DNA of 41,115 nucleotides from JAYKJB01 sp035284745 [NCBI: Candidatus Sericytochromatia bacterium]. GTDB lineage: Bacteria > Cyanobacteriota > Sericytochromatia > S15B-MN24. The translations under genes and the position numbers were made by a program. The stretch spans positions 1 through 41,115 of the forward strand of contig JAYKIL010000022.1 of assembly GCA_035284745.1 (NCBI GenBank). Reading direction: 5' to 3'. Below, in pieces: positions 32,339-40,182 of the stretch; position 1 is the first letter of the stretch; the number at the start of each line of letters is the position of its first letter. The notes below the pieces were generated by a model. That model did no database searches. It was given only the letters and a program-made list of their open reading frames with translations, and was not told the origin of the DNA.

Positions 32339-33934
32339 TTGCAAAAAAGTTTTGACGAGTTTCCCCTGCACCCCGGTGTTCTCGAACGTTTAAGCCTTAA
32401 TCCCCTCGGTGAACCGACTGCCGTTCAGGAAGCGGTCATTCCTCTTTTCCTAGAGGGTCGGGACTTGGTGGTTCACGCGGGACCACATTCGGGTGAAACG
32501 ATGGCCTACGGCCTTCCTTTGCTCTCGATGTTTGATCCGTTGGGCAAGACCCAAGCGCTGGTCATTGTTCCCTCTGCAGAGCGGGCGGCCCGGGTTTACA
32601 AACGGTTGGCACCCTTGGCGCAAGGGGTCTTGAAAATCTCGCCGCTTTTTGAAGCGGGCGGGCCCCAAGAGGCGGCCGCGCGGCGGGGCGTCGATATTTT
32701 GATAGGGACACCCTTTCTCATCAAAGATCTTTTTGCCATCAAGCAACTCGACCTGAATGGGGTTCGCACCTTGGTGTTGGACGGTGCCGACCGTTTAATG
32801 GCTACGGTGCAGCGGCGAGATGTGGAATATTTATTGGACCGACTGCCGCGATTGGATCAAACGGCGCTGTTCTTTTGGAACGTGACGGAGGGCGTAGAGG
32901 CGATCGCTCACCACATGAAAGATCCTGCAACGGTTGAGGTGGCCGCATTGGCGCCACCCGCCCCTCCCAATGAAGCACCTGCGGCGCCAGAGGCCGCTGC
33001 CGTAGATCCTTCCCCTGAGAAAACCTCCGTGGTCTGCGACCGTGCGATGTCTGAGGGGGATGCTCCAATGAGTCTGGGGAGAGCGTCACAAGTCCGACAC
33101 CTGTACCTGCGGATCGAGACGGAGCAACGCACCGATAAATTGCTGGCAGCCTTGGAGCACGATGCCCCGGAACAAGCGTTGATCTTGGCTAGAAATAAGC
33201 ACGAGGCGCGTCGATTGGCTCAACGCCTTGAAAAATTTGGTAAGTCCAGCGTGGATTCGTTCAATGCCGACACGTCTGCCAGTCAGCGCCAAGCTGCTTT
33301 GAAACGGTTTCAATCAGGTGAGCGCCGGTTTTTGGTTGTCCCTGAGCCGGCGTCGGGAGGATGCGAGTTCGGGGGACCTGGCGCGATCTTTTTGACGGGG
33401 ATCTCGATGGACCCTGCGTTGTATCACAGCCACTCCGAGGCGGCCCGTTCAGCGGGGAGAGATTTTCAGAGTGTGTCTTTGGTAACGCCTGAGGCGGAAG
33501 CCGTGTTTTCGGAACTGCGAAAGGGATTGGAGTTTGGACGTCACGTGTTGGACCCAGGGCCTCAGGAAGAATCTGTTGTCGCAGAATCGAATGAGGGGGT
33601 TCCCCCGCCTGTGCGCCGTGGACGAGGTGGGGCACGTGTCCTGAAGGGATCGGCCGCCCTGCACAACGAGTCTTTGGCCTCTTCAAAAGCGTCGACAGGC
33701 CCGCTGGCGCCGCTTCCCCGGATGCGAACGACGTGGCAGACCTTCAAAGTTTCGTTTTTACCTGGGGTCAAGCCCAGCAGAGACAGTTTTCACGGCTGGC
33801 TTGCGCAGGCGACCGGTATTGCTCGCAGCTCAATGCGCTCGATACAACTGTTCAAGGACTACGCAACGGTGGACGTCGAAGAGCGACAGGCGCAGCGATT
33901 TCAGGAAAGCCTCAAAGACCAGTTGCTCGGTTGA
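32339..33934 (+). CDS. DEAD-box-like protein with ruined ATPase motifs and DbpA-like RNA-binding C-terminus
   Basis: 531 residues. The start is TTG at 32339 with GAAAGGA 7 bp upstream. The order of domains is that of a DEAD-box RNA helicase, and the Q motif survives (PTAVQEAVIP). The catalytic motifs do not. Motif I AxTGxGKT is AGPHSGET (47-54, Lys to Glu), motif II DEAD is DGAD (148-151), motif III SAT is replaced by FWNVT, motif V (TDVAARG) reads PEPASGG, and motif VI (HRIGRTGR) is SHSEAARSAGR. An acidic Pro/Ala insert (about 204-245) joins the RecA-like halves. The last 70 residues (FKVSFLPGVKPSRDSFHGWL, then LFKDYATVDVEE) resemble the DbpA/CsdA RNA-binding domain. ATP hydrolysis is unlikely; an RNA-binding scaffold role, for example in ribosome assembly, is inference. 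The frame is intact, so this is not decay. Confidence 0.85.
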   Translation: MQKSFDEFPLHPGVLERLSLNPLGEPTAVQEAVIPLFLEGRDLVVHAGPHSGETMAYGLPLLSMFDPLGKTQALVIVPSAERAARVYKRLAPLAQGVLKISPLFEAGGPQEAAARRGVDILIGTPFLIKDLFAIKQLDLNGVRTLVLDGADRLMATVQRRDVEYLLDRLPRLDQTALFFWNVTEGVEAIAHHMKDPATVEVAALAPPAPPNEAPAAPEAAAVDPSPEKTSVVCDRAMSEGDAPMSLGRASQVRHLYLRIETEQRTDKLLAALEHDAPEQALILARNKHEARRLAQRLEKFGKSSVDSFNADTSASQRQAALKRFQSGERRFLVVPEPASGGCEFGGPGAIFLTGISMDPALYHSHSEAARSAGRDFQSVSLVTPEAEAVFSELRKGLEFGRHVLDPGPQEESVVAESNEGVPPPVRRGRGGARVLKGSAALHNESLASSKASTGPLAPLPRMRTTWQTFKVSFLPGVKPSRDSFHGWLAQATGIARSSMRSIQLFKDYATVDVEERQAQRFQESLKDQLLG

Positions 33935-35342
33935 GTGCGGAGGTGGGCCCTTCAGGCCCGTATAGGTACAGCCTGTCGGCATCCTTTTTTAGCGTCGCGG
34001 GTCCGATATCTCTGATAGGCAGGGGGATGGGCTCACAGTTCCGGTTGAAGGTCAGGACTTTTCGGACCCCTGTGATGTCTGCTTCACCGCGTCCTTTGCC
34101 GCACAGAGCAATGGATTGGATTTCGTTTGCTTCGATGTGGCGCGGCAACTCGACGGCTACGCGGCACCAGCCGGTACGGGACGCTTGTAAATTCTGCTGA
34201 TGTGAATTTGAGTGATATTGGGCCGGGTCACCTTTGAGTGTGACCGCGATGCCAACCCCTCTGCCGCGGTTCACTTGGTTGAATTCCACAATGAGGTAGC
34301 GACGTGAATCTCCCGCTAAATTTTTTTTCGGGGGGGCGTGTGTTTCTTGATCCACAACGGCTTTTGATTCCCGAACCAATTCAGCAGCGCTCAGCGCATA
34401 ACTCCAAGGGTTGCGGTCGAGAATCTCTTCCCGCGCCATTCGCTCCGGCTGCCAGTGAAAGCTGGGCAAAGGGCGGAAACGAAAGAGGGTTTCTCCCCGG
34501 TCGTGAAAACAGTTGTTGTCGGTGGCCACGCGCAATACAGGATGGGCCTGTTCGTGACGGCCTCTGAAGGTCCGCGTGCGGTGCCACTGGCCTTGGTAGG
34601 TCTCACGCACCGCCTGCCCTTGTGGATTCGTCTCAACTTCATAACACCAGTCGATGTCCAGGGTGCGACCCCAACGTGCCCACAGAGCCTTCGTCGGGGT
34701 TCCGCCATCTTCATTCGAGAACACCGGGGTATAGCGGACGGTGCGACCCGTTGGGCCCTCATACTGTTCGTACATCATCAGGATGGGGGTGTCGGACACG
34801 TGTGCATCCGGTCGCCCATAGACGATGGGCGCACGGCGAAGTACTTCATAATTGGGAGAGCCTGCTGCTACGACATTCAACTCTGCCTCGAGAATGTGCG
34901 CCGAATTCAGTTGTTGCGCGCTCCCCGGAGCGAACCAGTCGAAGCGCAAAGTGTGCGGGCCCGCTGACAAGGCACCGAGGCTGACGGCATAAACATGTTC
35001 TCGATCACCCCCGTAAAGCACGATGTCTTGGCTATAGACCCCATCAAGCCATAGCCGGAGCGTAACGGCTTCGCGCTGCCTGCGCGCCCAGCTTCCTTCC
35101 GGGACCCGGGCGCGTAGTTTAAGGACTCCTTCGCCTTCCACGGCTGTCGAAGCCCCGATGGTCGCGGAGGCTTCCGGGCTCACGGTTTGCGCAACGGACG
35201 GGGCTGCGATTTCTCGCGCGTTCAGTCCACCCGTAAGGACTGTGGGCATCAGAGCGCCCTGGGGGCCGCAGCCTCCGAGGATGAGGGGACCCAGCATCAC
35301 CAAGGAGTATAGACGCAAAAAAGCCGCCAAAGCCTCACCCAT
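33912..35342 (-). CDS. Large lipoprotein of unknown function
   Basis: About 476 residues. The ATG at 35342 begins a signal sequence with lipobox LILGGC. GGAG is 12 bp upstream, a long spacing; a TTG nearer to it is possible. The mature protein begins with a Ser/Thr/Ala-rich region, then a beta-rich domain (LKLRARVPEGSWARRQREAV, LRLWLDGVYSQDIVLY, PHTLRFDWFAPGS) that looks like an immunoglobulin or jelly-roll sugar-binding fold. Later parts are rich in Trp, Arg and Tyr, with four or more Cys (DWCYEVETN, TDNNCFHD, SRTGWCRVAVEL, ALCGKGRGEADI, FNRNCEPIPLP) that could pair in the periplasm. The C-terminus resembles a second beta-sandwich. No family is recognised. Its 3' end overlaps the DEAD-box-like gene by 23 bp, tail to tail. 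Confidence 0.75.
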   Translation of the reverse strand: MGEALAAFLRLYSLVMLGPLILGGCGPQGALMPTVLTGGLNAREIAAPSVAQTVSPEASATIGASTAVEGEGVLKLRARVPEGSWARRQREAVTLRLWLDGVYSQDIVLYGGDREHVYAVSLGALSAGPHTLRFDWFAPGSAQQLNSAHILEAELNVVAAGSPNYEVLRRAPIVYGRPDAHVSDTPILMMYEQYEGPTGRTVRYTPVFSNEDGGTPTKALWARWGRTLDIDWCYEVETNPQGQAVRETYQGQWHRTRTFRGRHEQAHPVLRVATDNNCFHDRGETLFRFRPLPSFHWQPERMAREEILDRNPWSYALSAAELVRESKAVVDQETHAPPKKNLAGDSRRYLIVEFNQVNRGRGVGIAVTLKGDPAQYHSNSHQQNLQASRTGWCRVAVELPRHIEANEIQSIALCGKGRGEADITGVRKVLTFNRNCEPIPLPIRDIGPATLKKDADRLYLYGPEGPTSALNRATGL

Positions 35343-35399
35343 CTTGAAAACCAACTCCAAGTGGGTTATCGCCGTTGGCGGCTAAATCTTGCTTCTCTT

Positions 35400-35726
35400 T
35401 TACGCGACCGGCGCCTCAGAGGCCTGCTCCGGGGTGGCTTCCCCGGCGGCGTCTGCAGAACCATCGGGATACAGTGCTCCCCGGTAGCGATCGAGCAACT
35501 GTTTGGCGGCACCAATGCCGTTCCCCTCTTTTTCAAAGGGAGACAAGCGTACTTCAATCCACTCAACTTGTTCGACCCGGCTTTCCGGAAAACTCATCAT
35601 GATCATCTCTTCCTGCGCTTCCCGTGGATAGGTGATCAGATGCACCCAGCCTGGCGTATGCAGGGACACAACCCCGCGACTCCAGGTGTTTTCATTCGCA
35701 TATTTTACTTGTGCCACGCCCCACAT
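35400..35726 (-). CDS. Small hypothetical protein
   Basis: 108 residues, acidic. The ATG at 35726 is chosen because GGAGGAGG lies 8 bp upstream, although the frame extends further. The core (about 1-65) holds alternating strands: MWGVAQVKYANENTWSRGVV, HLITYPREAQEEMI and RVEQVEWIEVRLSPFEKEG. The tail is low complexity (DGSADAAGEATPEQASEAP). No signal peptide or motif is recognised. It is divergent from trmB and lies 57 bp upstream of the lipoprotein gene on the same strand, so the two may be cotranscribed. Confidence 0.65.
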   Translation of the reverse strand: MWGVAQVKYANENTWSRGVVSLHTPGWVHLITYPREAQEEMIMMSFPESRVEQVEWIEVRLSPFEKEGNGIGAAKQLLDRYRGALYPDGSADAAGEATPEQASEAPVA

Positions 35727-35783
35727 TGGCTCATCCTCCTCCAAGTCTTTGGCATTCAACCCACGCGAACCGGTCAAAGCGGA

Positions 35784-35812
35784 TTGCCGCCACGCAGATT
35801 GCGTTTTAGGAT
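35784..35812 (+). promoter_or_regulatory. Possible promoter of trmB
   Basis: TTGCCG (35784-35789), a 17-bp spacer and TAGGAT (35807-35812). This would give a leader of about 70 nt before the trmB start chosen here. Confidence 0.4.
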
Positions 35813-35888
35813 ACCTTTTTATGACAGGCGTGGGCAACGTTGCCTATGGCCAACAAACATCGTGGTGGGGTTCCGTCGAAACGACCTT

Positions 35889-36500
35889 ATGGGAAAAAAA
35901 CAGCTCGCTCACGAATATTTTCAAGCACCTCCCTATGACGTCTTGCTCGATCCTCACCGTTTTGTTGAGCGCTGGGAACGGACGTTTGGACGCGTGGCTC
36001 CATTGCACGTTGAAATTGCGATGGGGTTGGGACATCATCTGGTCGATTTTGCCGTCCGGCACCCTGATTTGAATCATCTCGGACTGGAAATAAAGATGCA
36101 CCGTATTTACTCGGCGCGTCAGCTGGCGATGCGCCGGGGTGCTCGCTACATCCGTTTTGTGCCAGGGGACGCCCGGCGCACACTCGAAGCGTTGGCGCCC
36201 TCCTCAGTGGCGCGCTTAACGCTTCTGTTTCCAGACCCTTGGCCGCGGCATCCAGAACGTAGGCTGACGGCGCCTGCGTATCTCGCGCTATATCGCCGGT
36301 GCTTGGCTGAAGATGGGGTTCTGCATTTTCGAACGGATGATCCGAACTTGTTCTCCTTCTCGCTCGCTTCACTTGAAACAGCGGGTTTTCGCAGTGAAAT
36401 TGCGGTGCAACTGGGCAGAACGTTGACCGCTTTTGAGCGTCGTTGGCTTGGCGAGCAGCGCTGTATTTACGGTTTGGACGCGACGGCTCGGGCGAATTGA
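35889..36500 (+). CDS. trmB: tRNA (guanine-N7-)-methyltransferase
   Basis: 203-residue SAM-dependent enzyme that methylates G46 in the variable loop of tRNAs. The SAM-binding motif reads HVEIAMGLGHHLVDFAVRHP followed by HLGLEIKMHRI (acidic ligand in GLEIK). The hallmark block is LTLLFPDPWPRHPERRL, with the consensus FPDPWPK. HFRTDDPNLFSFSL corresponds to the TDxxxYF segment. The start is uncertain: the ATG at 35889 has little ribosome site, and an in-frame GTG at 35863 would add a few residues; the long open frame further upstream is not family-like. A terminator follows at 36503. Confidence 0.93.
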   Translation: MGKKQLAHEYFQAPPYDVLLDPHRFVERWERTFGRVAPLHVEIAMGLGHHLVDFAVRHPDLNHLGLEIKMHRIYSARQLAMRRGARYIRFVPGDARRTLEALAPSSVARLTLLFPDPWPRHPERRLTAPAYLALYRRCLAEDGVLHFRTDDPNLFSFSLASLETAGFRSEIAVQLGRTLTAFERRWLGEQRCIYGLDATARAN

Positions 36501-36502
36501 GA

Positions 36503-36531
36503 GGGCCCCGCTCCCTCGGGCTAATTTTTTT
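36503..36531 (+). terminator. Rho-independent terminator of trmB
   Basis: GGCCC (36504-36508) pairs with GGGCT (36518-36522), including one G-T pair, and runs into AA then seven T. Confidence 0.6.
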
Positions 36532-36540
36532 CGGGCATGA

Positions 36541-36578
36541 TGCCTGTCACAGGCAACGGCGTCCCGGCTGTCTATGAT
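36541..36578 (+). promoter_or_regulatory. Promoter with palindromic operator
   Basis: TGCCTGTCACAGGCA (36541-36555) is a perfect 15-bp palindrome with a single central base. Its right end, CAGGCA (36550-36555), is at -35 position, 17 bp before TATGAT (36573-36578). A transcription factor bound here would act on the gene at 36642. Confidence 0.5.
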
Positions 36579-36641
36579 GGCGAAAGAGTATATCTGGACG
36601 TAGCCAGGGATACTCTGAGGTCTCCGACTTGGGGAAAGTAG

Positions 36642-37973
36642 ATGCCTGCCGCGAAGTCACGCGAGTTACAACTTGAGAAATTGCCGAGAACGTCAGATGC
36701 CCGCGCGGCGGGTGCGCTCGTTCCGGCAGGCATTCGCGCGCTTCCGATTGAGCCTCCCCATCCGAAGGTGGTCCGAAACAAACTGGTCTTTACCACTTCT
36801 TCCAGTTACCGGAAGGCTGTGTTGTTGGCCGACCGCTACTACTGGCAGAGCCTGCTGGCAGTCGAACGGCGCGAGGCCAGTGTGAAAAAATACACCCGGC
36901 AGGCCCAGTCGGACCATCTGCAAACGCAAGAAACCTACCAGCGTCAGGTGGCGGCCGCCCAGCAAAGGTATCGTTCTTACCTGGAACAGGCGCACGCCAA
37001 ACACCGTCACGCGATCAGTCATGCGCGGGCAGGGGCCAGGCCGGCGGAAGATGTTTACCGAGCAGTTTTGGAGCAGGTGCCAGGGTACGGCGAGTTACAG
37101 TTGGACGCCCTATCGCTGGCTGATGTCCGGGCGATCACCATTGCTCTCGTGCAAGGGTACCGCTCGGCGCTTGGACCAGACGGGTTGGGTGACCTCACCG
37201 CTTTTTTGCGCGCCTTTGACCGCGTGCTCGATCACGCCAAGGATCGCCGGATGGTGGTGCCCATTCAGCTTGCTGAGTTGATTATCAAGGGGGCTTTGCA
37301 GCGACAGGTGCGCCACTTGATGTTGCAAAGCGGGAAGGACCCAGAGACGCGCATCGAGTGCGAACGGTTGAAGGAGTCGGCCTCTTTGCGCTTGGGGGCC
37401 ATCGGGGAATTTTTGGCCGAATGTGCGATGGATAAAACGCCCTCATCCATTCGAGCCACGTATTTCGCCGTGCACGATTGGCTTGGAAAGGCGCCGGGTT
37501 CCCCGTTTGATTTGGCTTTGGACCGTCTGAAGTTGGATGTGGAGGCCACCTCGCGTCGCGAGCAACGGAGCCTGGAAGACCAAATGAAAGTGGCCATTCA
37601 AACGTGTGCCCAGGCCCCGCAAATTCGTCCGGCGGCCGAGGCTTTCCAGGCGGCGCAACGGATTTTGGCGACCGCGGAGCAGGCCGCTCGAAACACTTTG
37701 CAGTCAGATTTGGTAAAGATAGAATCCGCCTTGGAGCGTGAATTGCAGATGGCAGATGCCATCGTCGTGGGGATGGAGCACAAGCAGTCGAAGCGTCTGG
37801 CCCAGGCCAAGCGTGACCTTATCAAGGCGAAGAAGCTGAACCGCCGTTGGTACGATGTATTGACCGGATTGCAGATCGTCAGTGGCTGGGTTCGCATCCG
37901 GTGGCGCTTGCTGGAGGGCTTCGACATCGAACATTTTTGGAATGACTTGCGCGCGAAGCAAGCCGTTCGCTGA
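36642..37973 (+). CDS. Long helical protein of unknown function
   Basis: 443 residues, basic. The start ATG at 36642 follows GGGGAAAG by a few bases. Residues 50-130 are a predicted charged coiled coil (YRKAVLLADRYYWQSLLAVE, then KYTRQAQSDHLQTQETYQRQ). Residues 135-240 are a helical globular region, including LSLADVRAITIALVQGYRSA and LTAFLRAFDRVLDHAK. A second coiled coil spans about 320-410. The C-terminus is Trp-rich (NRRWYDVLTGLQIVSGWVRI, RWRLLEGFDIEHFW). No signal peptide, membrane span or enzymatic motif is seen and no family is recognised. Its promoter has a palindromic operator and it has its own strong terminator, so it is a regulated single gene. Confidence 0.75.
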   Translation: MPAAKSRELQLEKLPRTSDARAAGALVPAGIRALPIEPPHPKVVRNKLVFTTSSSYRKAVLLADRYYWQSLLAVERREASVKKYTRQAQSDHLQTQETYQRQVAAAQQRYRSYLEQAHAKHRHAISHARAGARPAEDVYRAVLEQVPGYGELQLDALSLADVRAITIALVQGYRSALGPDGLGDLTAFLRAFDRVLDHAKDRRMVVPIQLAELIIKGALQRQVRHLMLQSGKDPETRIECERLKESASLRLGAIGEFLAECAMDKTPSSIRATYFAVHDWLGKAPGSPFDLALDRLKLDVEATSRREQRSLEDQMKVAIQTCAQAPQIRPAAEAFQAAQRILATAEQAARNTLQSDLVKIESALERELQMADAIVVGMEHKQSKRLAQAKRDLIKAKKLNRRWYDVLTGLQIVSGWVRIRWRLLEGFDIEHFWNDLRAKQAVR

Positions 37974-37987
37974 CCTTGGTGGGTCCC

Positions 37988-38020
37988 CCCCTGGAGCCGT
38001 GCGCTCCGGGGTTTTTTTTT
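37988..38020 (+). terminator. Rho-independent terminator
   Basis: CCCTGGAGC (37989-37997) pairs with GCTCCGGGG (38003-38011) with one T-G pair, followed by nine T. Confidence 0.9.
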
Positions 38021-38071
38021 GCGTTCGTGCGGCACTTCAAAGAAGTTAACATTAAAGTGAGACAAAAAGCT

Positions 38072-38100
38072 TTAAGTTTATCTTAACCATGTGATATACT
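38072..38100 (+). promoter_or_regulatory. Promoter of the HAD gene, with TTAA repeats
   Basis: An extended -10, TGATATACT (38092-38100), is clear. Upstream, TTTAAGTT and CTTAACCA are 11 bp apart (TTAA cores at 38072 and 38083) with a 3-bp spacer, similar in period to the elements at 2538 and 14066. They lie closer to the -10 and in a different orientation, so common regulation is uncertain. Confidence 0.5.
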
Positions 38101-38181
38101 GTTGTCGTGTCAGTCAGCAGTTTGTGTTTCTCGCTGACAGGGTGCCCGAGCACCTGGCACTGGAGAAAAGAGAGTGGATTT

Positions 38182-39015
38182 ATGAGTTCCCTAGTGGTGA
38201 ATCGCCACCTCGACCAGGGTTGCCCGTTGGAGGGTCTGGTTCTGGCGGCGGACGAGAAATTACGGTCAGGCGAACGCGTGCAGGTCGTGTTCGATCTTGA
38301 CGATACCCTTTTCCTGGTGAAACCGCGCAAGCAAGCGATTCTTCGTGAACTGGCCGCGGAGTTTTTCGCGGGGACGAATGTGGCGCAAGCCCTGTCTCGT
38401 TTGGCCGCCTCTCACATTCCGTACGATCTTCGGGAGGCCCTCGGCACGGTGGGCATTGCCGAAAGGCATCACGAGAACATCCAGGAATTATTCTTTCAGC
38501 GGTTTTTTGACGGGGGCTACATCAAGCACGATGCCCTGAATGAGGGCGCAACAGATTATGTGAATCAGTTGCACCAACTCGGTGCCCACATTGTTTATCT
38601 ATCCGGTCGGCCCGATACGATGTTGCAAGCGACTATCGATATGTTGGAGCAGCACCGTTTGCCCTTGCACCCGTCTCGTACGGAGGTCGTTTTGAAACGG
38701 CCGCACGAGATGTCCGTTAGCGATGTCGCTTTCAAGGCAGAGAAAGCAGAACTCCTTGCCCGTGGAAGGATATGTCTGGGGGTTTTCGACAACGAACCGG
38801 CCAATCTCAACGCGATGTCGAATGCCTTTTCCTCTGCGTCGTTCTTTCTGCTCGATACGGACCACAGTCCGGCGCCGCCTCCTTTAGCGGTCGATGCACA
38901 CGTGGTGAGGGACTTCCGCTTTACCCGTGCACGTTTGAACGCCGCGTTGCAAAGATCGAAGCCCTTGGATATGGCCGGCGTGACACTGACCGTGTCCTTG
39001 GACGGCGGTAAATAA
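38182..39015 (+). CDS. HAD-superfamily hydrolase
   Basis: 277 residues. The ATG at 38182 is preferred to 38107 because AGAG lies a few bases upstream and the earlier stretch overlaps the promoter. HAD motifs are in place: motif I VVFDLDDTLF (nucleophile and acid Asp at 38 and 40), motif II VYLSGRPD, motif III Lys in FKAEKAELLARG and motif IV GVFDNEPANLNAM. There is a helical cap between motifs I and II. No signal peptide is visible, so it is cytosolic, unlike acid phosphatases of class B. It resembles HAD proteins of unknown substrate. It faces the DUF1997-like gene tail to tail with 5 bp between the stops. Confidence 0.85.
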   Translation: MSSLVVNRHLDQGCPLEGLVLAADEKLRSGERVQVVFDLDDTLFLVKPRKQAILRELAAEFFAGTNVAQALSRLAASHIPYDLREALGTVGIAERHHENIQELFFQRFFDGGYIKHDALNEGATDYVNQLHQLGAHIVYLSGRPDTMLQATIDMLEQHRLPLHPSRTEVVLKRPHEMSVSDVAFKAEKAELLARGRICLGVFDNEPANLNAMSNAFSSASFFLLDTDHSPAPPPLAVDAHVVRDFRFTRARLNAALQRSKPLDMAGVTLTVSLDGGK

Positions 39016-39020
39016 GACGC

Positions 39021-39545
39021 TCAGATCGGCAGTTTGAAGTCGTCCACCACCTTTTGGTAAAGCTCGTTGATCAACTTGGTGAGTTTTAAATTCATCAGGC
39101 TGTCCGCCGTGGTTTGCACCAAGGCGCGTGGCACCAAGACCAAAGCGCCGGGCAACTCGAAGTCGATGGAAAGGTCGAAGTTGAAGTCGATGGCGGTGCG
39201 GCCGGGTGCGATTTCGCGGGCCTGCAAGCGGCCGTCGATGAAGCCCTTCAGGGGTGGGTGGTCGCTGACCATTTTTTTTTCGTCGAAATCAAGGCTCTTC
39301 AGCACCAATCCATCGGGCGTGGCGCTCACTTGGACAGCGGTCACGAAGGTAATGAAATAGTTGAGTGCCCCCATCGGGTGGTGGGTCATCAGGTAAGCAT
39401 TGGGAAGAGACAGGTCTTTGATGTCTTTGACGTCTTCGATTTTCTGAATGAAGGCCTTGATGTCGCTGAAGTATTGCAGCGCTTCTGCGAGGCCCACGGG
39501 CAGTTCGCCCTGTTTGGCCGCGTGGCCCCTAAATGTCATGTGCAT
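39021..39545 (-). CDS. DUF1997-like SRPBCC-fold protein
   Basis: 174 residues. The ATG at 39545 has AAGGAG 9 bp upstream; the upstream frame overlaps the tmRNA promoter. The sequence has the order of the DUF1997 family, which is found mainly in cyanobacteria and plants: VGLAEALQYFSDIKAFIQKI, HHPMGALNYFITFVTAVQVS, HPPLKGFIDGRLQAREI, AIDFNFDLSIDFELPGALVL, then VQTTADSLMNLKLTKLI and YQKVVDDF. These proteins belong to the START/polyketide-cyclase-like (SRPBCC) fold, which makes a hydrophobic pocket, and their role is unknown. The family call is from memory. Its presence agrees with the cyanobacteria-related assignment. Confidence 0.75.
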   Translation of the reverse strand: MHMTFRGHAAKQGELPVGLAEALQYFSDIKAFIQKIEDVKDIKDLSLPNAYLMTHHPMGALNYFITFVTAVQVSATPDGLVLKSLDFDEKKMVSDHPPLKGFIDGRLQAREIAPGRTAIDFNFDLSIDFELPGALVLVPRALVQTTADSLMNLKLTKLINELYQKVVDDFKLPI

Positions 39546-39628
39546 TGCGGTGGTCTCCTTGGGGGTGGTTGGCTGATGGCATCGTACCCTCGGGGGCGCA
39601 TGATTGGCTGCACAGCCGGAAAGATTTT

Positions 39629-39657
39629 TTGACAATGCGCCCGCGGATTGCTACATT
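39629..39657 (+). promoter_or_regulatory. Promoter of tmRNA
   Basis: TTGACA (39629-39634), a 17-bp spacer and TACATT (39652-39657) preceded by TGC: a perfect -35 with an extended -10. The mature 5' end of tmRNA at 39670 lies 12 bp after the -10. Confidence 0.85.
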
Positions 39658-39669
39658 GGGAGTACCACT

Positions 39670-40068
39670 GGGGATGTCACGGTTTCGACCGGGAGTCGAT
39701 GGTGGTGACTGCGTGTCGTGGATGTCGACGTTACACGTAAAACCAGCGACAAACCAATAGATGCCAAGAAGCCTTCCTTCTTGACCGCTGTTACCCCCAA
39801 GTCCACCCGGGTCGCCGCAATCGCGGCCTAGGTCCTGACTCAAGGATAACAGGCGCTGATAAGCTTGCTCCGGCCAGGTTTATCGGCAAATTAGCCGGAC
39901 GCTCTCGTCAGTTGTGTCATCTGCTGGCGGGCTAAGACTTAGATGACTCGCGTCTGGTTCCTTGCGCCGAGGAAAGGTGCCGGGCGTTAACGAATTCCCA
40001 GGCTACACACGTAGACGTTGCCATGGTTTGCTTTCGGGACGCGGGTTCAATTCCCGCCATCTCCACCA
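39670..40068 (+). ncRNA. ssrA: Transfer-messenger RNA (tmRNA)
   Basis: One-piece tmRNA of 399 nt, which with SmpB rescues stalled ribosomes and tags the product for proteolysis. The 5' end GGGGATG pairs with CATCTCC before A-CCA (encoded, 40066-40068). The T arm reads GACGCGGGTTCAATTCCCGC. The resume codon is GCC (39763-39765), 20 nt after CGTAAAA and just after AATAGAT, the same position as in E. coli (AATAGTC then GCA). The reading frame runs 22 codons to TAG at 39829-39831; the peptide begins AKKPSFLTAV and ends RVAAIAA. The tag is long, and IAA replaces the more usual LAA or VAA end. Proteases ClpXP and FtsH recognise such ends. Confidence 0.95.
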
Positions 40069-40083
40069 TTTAAAAAAGACAGA

Positions 40084-40127
40084 CCCGTCCACTAACCGCG
40101 TCCGGTTATTGGGCGGGTTTTGTTTTT
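40084..40127 (+). terminator. Rho-independent terminator of tmRNA
   Basis: CCCGTCCA (40084-40091) pairs with TGGGCGGG (40110-40117), with an inner AACC/GGTT stem, followed by a T-rich run. Confidence 0.9.
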
Positions 40128-40182
40128 CTGCGTATTGTCAGCGACTTACGTCGCTTTCAGGGTGTTGGTGCTACCGACCCGA

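Noticed and set aside
35361-35888. Long N-terminal extension of trmB
   Set aside because: The extra codons are antisense to the small gene at 35400-35726 and unlike TrmB; the conserved protein starts near 35889.
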